Assembly: GCA_010909165.1 (NCBI GenBank)
Contig: VJWM01000196.1
Location: forward strand, 345,640 to 409,639
Length of the DNA: 64,000 nucleotides
Direction of reading: 5' to 3'
Source of the DNA: Anthoceros angustus
Lineage: Eukaryota; Streptophyta; Anthocerotopsida; Anthocerotales; Anthocerotaceae
In this document: one piece after another, positions 58,501-64,000 of the stretch
How positions within the stretch are numbered: position 1 is the stretch's first letter
Layout of the letters: each line of letters opens with the position of its first letter
Made by a program: the position numbers and the translations under genes
Notes under the pieces: generated by a model
What the model was told of the DNA's origin: nothing
What the model saw: the letters and a program-made list of their open reading frames with translations, nothing else
The model's database searches: none

Positions 58501-61500
58501 ATGCATCCGGAGATGCGGATGGAAACAGGGTGGGCCTGGCCGTGCCTACTCGGCGAGGGATGGAGAGGAGGAACCCATGCGTGCACATAGATTGTGGCAT
58601 GTCGCTTGAGTAGTGCGGATGGGCAAAACCGATGCCAAGTGGGCATTAAAGTATTTCCAAACAAACAAGCACGATCCAATGGCGAATGTGCCAATACCCA
58701 AGTGACGTGTGGGAATCGAGGAAGTCGATGATTATGGTAAAATGGAGTAATGGGGCATTGAGCGCTGCGCCATTTGGGCAATATCATACATCACGAGTAA
58801 CGCAACGAAACCAATGGGACATGAAAATTGCTCCACCGCCGAGGTTGTGGTCAAAAGTGATTATGGGCAAGTAAGTGCACAAGACCGGGTCCCGCCGATA
58901 GCGAATGACCACCACCGCCTTTGCAAACAAGCTTTTCAAAATGGTTGAATGCGCAGGACTCATGGCGGCCTTTCACCCGAGAGGAAGCCATTGCCTCAAG
59001 ATGGAACGGCGGTGGACAACCGTTCACGGGTGGAGAGTATGGCTGAGGCTTGCCGGGGAGTCGTATGAAGGCGCGCGAACACCACGCTGGCGGCGTGCCG
59101 ACGCGCCGACGACGATGGACCGATGGGAGGATGGGGGCAACCGCCTCGGTATCTCGCTCATCCACCGCACACCGCGTCTCATTCGACATCGGCGACCAAG
59201 AAGCGGCCTCCTCATCAAGACGGCGTGGAAGGTAAGAGGCGAGGGGCGAGATGGCACGAACGGAGTTGATTTTGACGACGCCGAGATGGAACCTCCCACC
59301 CACGGATGCGAGTTGGAGCATTGCGTGAAGAACGAAATAGAGGAGGAGCTATTTACGCTTGGATGAGGTTGGTTGCAGACTGCGTAACGGCAAGTGATGC
59401 CGGCAAAGTGTGCACACGCTCAAGTTTGCGTGCCGGATGAGTGCATGGTGGACAAACGGGTAACAGAGCACCGCATGCCGGTGTTTAAGCATGGGGACAA
59501 GGGAGGCAACCTTCGAGGTCGGGCGGTGGCAACGATTGCAAGGGAAAGTGGAATCGGAAGGCCGGGCAGGACCGACCGACGCAAGCACTTGATCTCGAAT
59601 GGCGCAATCAATTTCGCAAGGGGTGGTGTTCTAACACGGTGATGAGCAGGTCTGATGCGCGGTGAGTGGTGGACAACGATGCATGTTAAAGCCTTGATAA
59701 ACAAGCATGGGGTGAAATGGCTGAAGGAGGCCATGCAAAACCACATGAAGCGGGGAGGGACTCGTTGTTCGCGGTGAGCGAAGCAAGGCACGCAGAATCT
59801 GGTACCGTGAGGACGAAGGTTGTGAATGAACCGGGACGGCAAGATGGCGGACGTTCAAAAGAAGAGAAAGCACGGTTAGTGAAACTGTGGTCTCAAGCAT
59901 TCCTGCACTGGTGGTCAAGTCCAAGATAAGCCGACACTTCTCGCAGATGACGCGGACACGCACTCTCGATGTGTGGAAGCCGCGGCGTAGAGGAAATGGT
60001 AGAGGGGAGGACATGGGGAAGAAACCGAGCATGGTGGATGAAAGAGTGGGAAGATGCACTTGCATGGGCTCGGATGGAGTTGAAGAGGAACGGAAGTTTG
60101 AGCCATCAAGTACGAAATTGCAGCAAAAGAGAGGCTAGCCAAAACGGGGATGGGTCCAAACCCATGGGGAAAGGGAGGCGTCTGGCTGGGTGGTGAGGTT
60201 TGAGAATCAAGATGGGCGGTTTCCAACGGAAGAAGAGGCGAGTATGGGAGGTTGAAGAGGACGATTTCCATGCAGCCTGTGGGCGGTCCGCGATAGTGGG
60301 GTTCTGTGAGTTCCTACATGGTAAGGGTGGAGTGTATGACAAGACACCAAAGATTCAGGCCATTGCAAGGAGAACAAGGGAAATGACCATTTTGCTTAAT
60401 GACATTGAATTGGAGATGGATCCCGATATGGTGGCCTTCCGAGGCGACGGAAGGAAGGGGTGGGAGGCAAGCATGGTGCACGTGGTGGCGATGTGGACGA
60501 GAGGCTAGGAAGGAATGCATGGTGGAAGGGGCTTGGGAGGAGGAGGCGAGGAGGCGACATGGTATTGGAAGGGGGGAAAGGCGGGCGATGAAACAAGAGC
60601 GTGAAGTGGAGACGGGAACGCGCAAGGAGGCGCAGTGAGGGAGGCAGAGGGGAAACGAGTGCAGGGACGAATTGTGGTGCGACACCACGGCCCTGGTTGG
60701 AAGTTGCATGCCCGGAATGGTGTCATGGAGGCACAGGTGTGGAAGCAAGCAGAGAAGAGGTGGAGGAGTGCCCGAGACCCCAAGGTGACGGCCATGTATG
60801 GAGGGGTGGAGGCTGGGAGGAGATGGATTGACGACGCCGCTGAATGGCGTGAACAATGAGTGTGGAGGGCGGAGTCGGGTGGTGGACCACGGAGGGGCAA
60901 CCGATCCGTCACTGTGAGGAAACACACTTGTGTGCACTATGGACACAAAAACGCAGGGGAGTAGGAGGAGCGGTGGCGGAGGACGACAAGAAGGATCACC
61001 CAGCAGCCATGCTCGGGCAAAAGGCGCCATAGCATGAGGCAGATGTCCAGGGGGAGAGAGAATGAAGGAGGTCCAAGAGGGCATCATGCAGGCACCTTTG
61101 ATATGGGCAAAGGCCAGTGCACAGATGCAGGGCAAGGGGGGACAGGACGTGGGGGGGACGCTGCGGATAACAGGGACGCATCCGAAGAGGCAGGTGCTGA
61201 AGAGGACGATGTGCCTAATTTCGTGCCAGACACATATCTTGCAGCCTCCGATGCTGAGAGCATGGACCTACATAGTGGAGCCCCAGTTGAGGCAACGCCA
61301 CCTGCGATAAAGGGTGGCGGGCAAAAGAGGAAAAGAGGAGGAGGAGTAGAGGCGGCAGCTGGCGGTGGGCGAGTGACAAGGGCAGGGCTGCGACACCGGA
61401 AGAAGGAGGACGAGGAAATGTCCACCAAGAAGGGCGTAAGATACGAGGAGGGACCGGAGGGAAGGTAAGGCAAATGGTCCGCTATGATTGGTACACCCAT

Positions 61501-61990
61501 TAACGCGTAACTCGATGGCCATGCTGGTTTGTATGTAACGCAGCGCGTGAGGGAAGCGGTAGAAGTGGCAAAGCTTGCCTCACCAACGCAAGGGGAAGAA
61601 GAAAATTGGGAATCGAACGAGGGCGGAAGTTTCGAGGTGCATACGATGACGAGTAGGAAGTGCCTTACATGGAGGCGTAAAAGCATAAGCCAGAGCATAC
61701 CAAAACTCCTCCGACAAAGACAATCTTGTAGGGGCATAACCTCATGGTGATGCGTCACAATAAGGTGATAGGTGGGGACATAGGGCGCCATGGCGAAGCC
61801 GATGGCTATTGGTGACGTGGAAGGACAAACCGCATGCGCATGCTATAAAGTAGGGGTAGAAAGAGCCGCTATTTACACGATAGTAAATACAAAGTATCGT
61901 ATCATGAATATGTATGCATCAATGTACGAAATACGCATAATATACAAACTTATTTATATGAAATTGAATACCCGCATATAGCACTTAGAA
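58501..61990 (+). other. CACTA interior, 3' part, unassigned
   Basis: GC-rich DNA with plus-strand fragments of helix-rich texture (for example near 59700-60190, KEAMQNHMKRGG and EEYEIAAKERL-like words) that might be a second transposon gene such as a TNPA/Transposase_24 relative. I cannot support this firmly. 61034-61468 is an acidic low-complexity frame (EEAGAEEDDVPNFVPDTYL). The segment about 60990-61100 is shared with the CACTA end at 18.09-18.2 kb. Confidence 0.35.
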
Positions 61991-62154
61991 TAATATATTA
62001 CATTTATCGCCGTAGAGACTACATGTGTATAGTATAAGGATGTATTGATATGTATTTATATATGGTCGATTGAAGGGCGACTGGTAACTACTAAAACGTG
62101 GTATTTTAAGGCAAAAGTAAAAGGAAAATAGTGGATGGGGAGGAGGTTGCAAGC

Positions 62155-62395
62155 CTCCAAAAGTGTTACAAGACCTCTCTTGTAACATTTTAGATGTTGC
62201 AATCATGTTGCAATTTTGAGAGAGGCAAACCACCTCTCACTTCATCTTAACATAATTGCAACACCATTGCAACATGATTGCAACAACGGCCGTGGTATGG
62301 TTTCCAAGCCAAAGTGTAACAAGGCCCAAAGTTTACATGACCCCAAAATTGCAACATGAGTGTTACATCCAGGGGTCCAAATCTTAACATAAAGT
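62155..62395. repeat. right subterminal repeats
   Basis: TTGTAACATTTTAGATG, TGTTGCAATCATGTTGCAAT, ATTGCAACACCATTGCAACA and TCTTAACATAAAGTG are the right-side counterparts of the left subterminal words. Nearly the same 240 bp occurs at 18700-18945. Confidence 0.75.
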
Positions 62396-62424
62396 GTAAC
62401 ATGGGGTGCCCTTTTCTAGTAGGG
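62396..62424 (-). repeat. right terminal inverted repeat of the CACTA element
   Basis: Ends GCCCTTTTCTAGTAGGG, the inverted partner of 44560-44588, and is followed by CCA. Confidence 0.93.
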
Positions 62425-62427
62425 CCA

Positions 62428-63740
62428 CTTGACTACCCAACTGTGGCATATTGTGAGCGTTCCTAGCATATATAGACACCTTATATTCCAACAATCACCA
62501 AAACCCAAGGACTCTATTTCCGACCTACCTATCCGGCCAGGCGATTCTCAAAGCACTTTGCTATACAAACACACCCAAAACAAAAAAAATCGTTCATCCC
62601 GACACTTCAGAGAGGGGTTAGTGTACATGTGGTCTTCCACAGTATTAGTCTAAGTACATTGGGCTTTAATACCCTTACAACCTCCCACTTAAAGGCCAAT
62701 TTACCTTCGTAGGAGAATGGACTATCTCATGCCCATCGCTGTCCGAGCTTGTGCAAATTCGTAGAGAGTCCCTTGGTAAGAATATCTCATAGGTTCGTCG
62801 GGTGTGAACGACTGTTGTACCTCTTGTCATCCAACACCTCTCGAATGAAGTGATACTTCACATCCACATGTTTAGTCTTCGATGAAACATCGATTCTTTG
62901 CCAATTGGATAGCACTGCTATCACAATGCAACACCGGCACAACCTTGATCCCCAAGTCTCCCACTAAACGAAAGCCATATGGCTTCCTTGCAAGCCTCGC
63001 TTGTCGCAACATACTCGGCCTCCGTGGTAGATAGCGAATGCATGATCGCAAACGAGATCGCCATGAGATCGCCTCCAAAGGCACGTGAAGACATATGTGG
63101 ACCTTCTTTGTCCATATCCTCGATAATCAGATCTCGTACCACACATGCATCTTCACTACCAAAACATATGCACAAAGCTTTTGTACCATTCATATACCTC
63201 ATAACTCCTTTATCGCCTCCCAATGCTTCTTGCCGTGGTTTGACATAACCTCGCTAACCACTCCCACCGCAAAGGCAACGTGACGTAGCAATCATTGCAT
63301 ACATCAAACTCCCTATGAGTATGGGACCTTCTCCATTTCAACTTTGTCCTCCTCGTAGCTTGGGCAATCCGCTTGAAAGTTTCACATATGGAGGCAATGG
63401 AGTACCCAATGGCTTCCTTCTCCATGTTGAAACGTTGAAGGACCGTTAATGTATTCCGAGACAGACAGACGCCGATGTCCGTTCCGACGAATACGCATGC
63501 CAAGTATATGGCTCGCCTCCCAAGTGTGTCATTTCAAAGTGAGCATTCAACTTTGACTTCAACGAATCTCATCAAGATCGCTCTCAAAGAATTAGCATAT
63601 CATCCACATAGAGGATCAAATGAGCAAGCTTTGATCCTCATCGCCAACTCCACCTCCGAAGCCCGCAGCGCGACAGAGGGATTTGATGCTTCCACAAGAC
63701 TGGATGCTGGAGCCTGCTATCCTGGGATCCTGGATCCTTC
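62428..63740 (-). mobile_element. Ty1/copia fragment: RT end, RNase H, polypurine tract and LTR start
   Basis: On the minus strand, about 63650-63480 reads as the end of RT in several phases (YVDDMLIL-like sequence, then GGEPYTWHAYS). Frame 63503-63210 contains VLQRFNMEK. Frame 63223-62921 has MNGTKALCICFGSEDACVV and, after a phase change, the RNase H end LSTTEAEYVATSEACKEAIW. The phrases VLHCDSSAIQLAKN and then KHVDVKYHFIREVLDDKR follow. A polypurine tract AAGTGGGAGG (62690-62681) precedes TGTAAGGGTATTAAAGCCC, a plausible LTR start at 62679. That LTR would run left and is cut at 62427 by the CACTA element. Several frameshifts; inactive. Confidence 0.88.
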
Positions 63741-64000
63741 ATAACCCCAGCTCCGACCCATGCCTGCACGTTCATCCCGTTTAAGAACGCCCCGGCTTGG
63801 TTCCCGGCCGGCAGATCATCATTTCCTCGTGCCCCAGAATGTGGAAAGCAAGGTGGTGACGCGCCAGCATGTCCCGCAATGCCACCCACTGTACCGAGCT
63901 AACGCAGTACGGACGTAGGGAAAGGCCTTGCCCAATCCAAGGCGGCAACGGAAAACGGACACACGCTTGGCCGGACCAAGAAGGGCCAGGGCATTAATCG
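63741..64000. other. unassigned DNA at the window end
   Basis: Minus-strand frame 63889-63638 is open but unrecognised. The composition is GC-rich. It may belong to another mobile element extending beyond the window. Confidence 0.35.

Larger units (their letters stand above)
44560..62424 (+). mobile_element. large CACTA/En-Spm-type DNA transposon, 17,865 bp, complete ends
   Basis: Left terminus CCCTATTAGAAAAGGG at 44560 and right terminus ...CCCTTTTCTAGTAGGG at 62424 are inverted repeats matching at 28 of 29 positions. Both are flanked by CCA (44557-44559 and 62425-62427), the 3-bp duplication expected of this superfamily. The ends equal the common plant CACTACTAGAAAA... terminus except for C in place of A at position 2. 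Subterminal zones on both sides are packed with TGTTGCAA and GTAACA/TTAACA words, likely transposase-binding repeats. Inside are a frameshifted TNP2 transposase relic (plus strand), a 42-bp minisatellite, an acidic minus-strand frame and long unassigned passenger DNA. It is probably no longer autonomous. A related 3' end lies at 18.0-18.97 kb. Confidence 0.88.

Noticed and set aside
60314-61135. 273-residue minus-strand frame in the CACTA 3' part
   Set aside because: Low-complexity Pro/Ser/His-rich text opposite to the transposase strand, and no homology recognised.

Overview
The window looks like nuclear DNA of a land plant, or a close streptophyte relative. Three kinds of evidence support this. 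There are spliced nuclear genes with GT-AG introns of roughly 80-350 bp. The gene set is typical of plants: a GET3D-type plastid ATPase, COQ6, ETHE1, monodehydroascorbate reductase, an ATL-type RING-H2 protein and a bulb-lectin-like protein. Plant-type transposons are dense: Ty3/gypsy, Ty1/copia, a non-LTR family and CACTA/En-Spm. I cannot place the species. No CRISPR array, rRNA or operon-like organisation is visible, and I recognised no tRNA.

Layout, left to right. 0-4 kb: AT-rich DNA with a 39-bp tandem repeat beside a small B-lectin-like ORF (minus), then weak coding-like remnants. 4-19.7 kb: three collinear plus-strand pieces of a Ty3/gypsy element (gag-protease-RT; RNase H-integrase zinc finger; integrase core). 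They are separated by a seven-exon GET3D-like gene (minus), a Ty1/copia fragment (minus), an unrecognised coiled-coil coding region containing a roughly 1-kb tandem triplication, and the 3' end of a CACTA element that abuts the Ty3 integrase. 21.6-25.2 kb: two apparently intact genes tail to tail, intronless ETHE1 (plus) and eight-exon COQ6 (minus). 25.5-31.9 kb: a monodehydroascorbate reductase pseudogene flanked by two oppositely oriented 5'-truncated non-LTR retrotransposon copies. 31.9-33 kb: an inverted-repeat pair that may bound a small DNA transposon. 35.5-36.5 kb: an intact single-exon ATL RING-H2 gene. 38-44.5 kb: a copia fragment and a tandem duplication of about 1.05 kb. 44.56-62.42 kb: one large CACTA-type element of 17,865 bp with 29-bp terminal inverted repeats (28/29 matching) and a candidate 3-bp CCA target duplication. 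It carries a heavily frameshifted TNP2 transposase relic, a 42-bp minisatellite and other passenger DNA. 62.4-63.7 kb: a minus-strand Ty1/copia fragment; the CACTA lies at or inside its putative LTR.

The host genes that look alive are ETHE1, COQ6 and the ATL gene. GET3D is intact except for an in-frame TGA between its apparent transit peptide and its ATPase domain. ETHE1 (persulfide oxidation) and COQ6 (ubiquinone synthesis) both act in mitochondrial redox metabolism. Their convergent arrangement is a neighbourhood observation, not evidence of co-regulation. A recurring oddity is that repeated or decayed sequences (tandem copies at 13.5-16.3 kb and 40.7-42.9 kb, and the TNP2 relic) differ mostly by many short indels rather than substitutions. 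That could be a real mutational signature or an assembly artefact.
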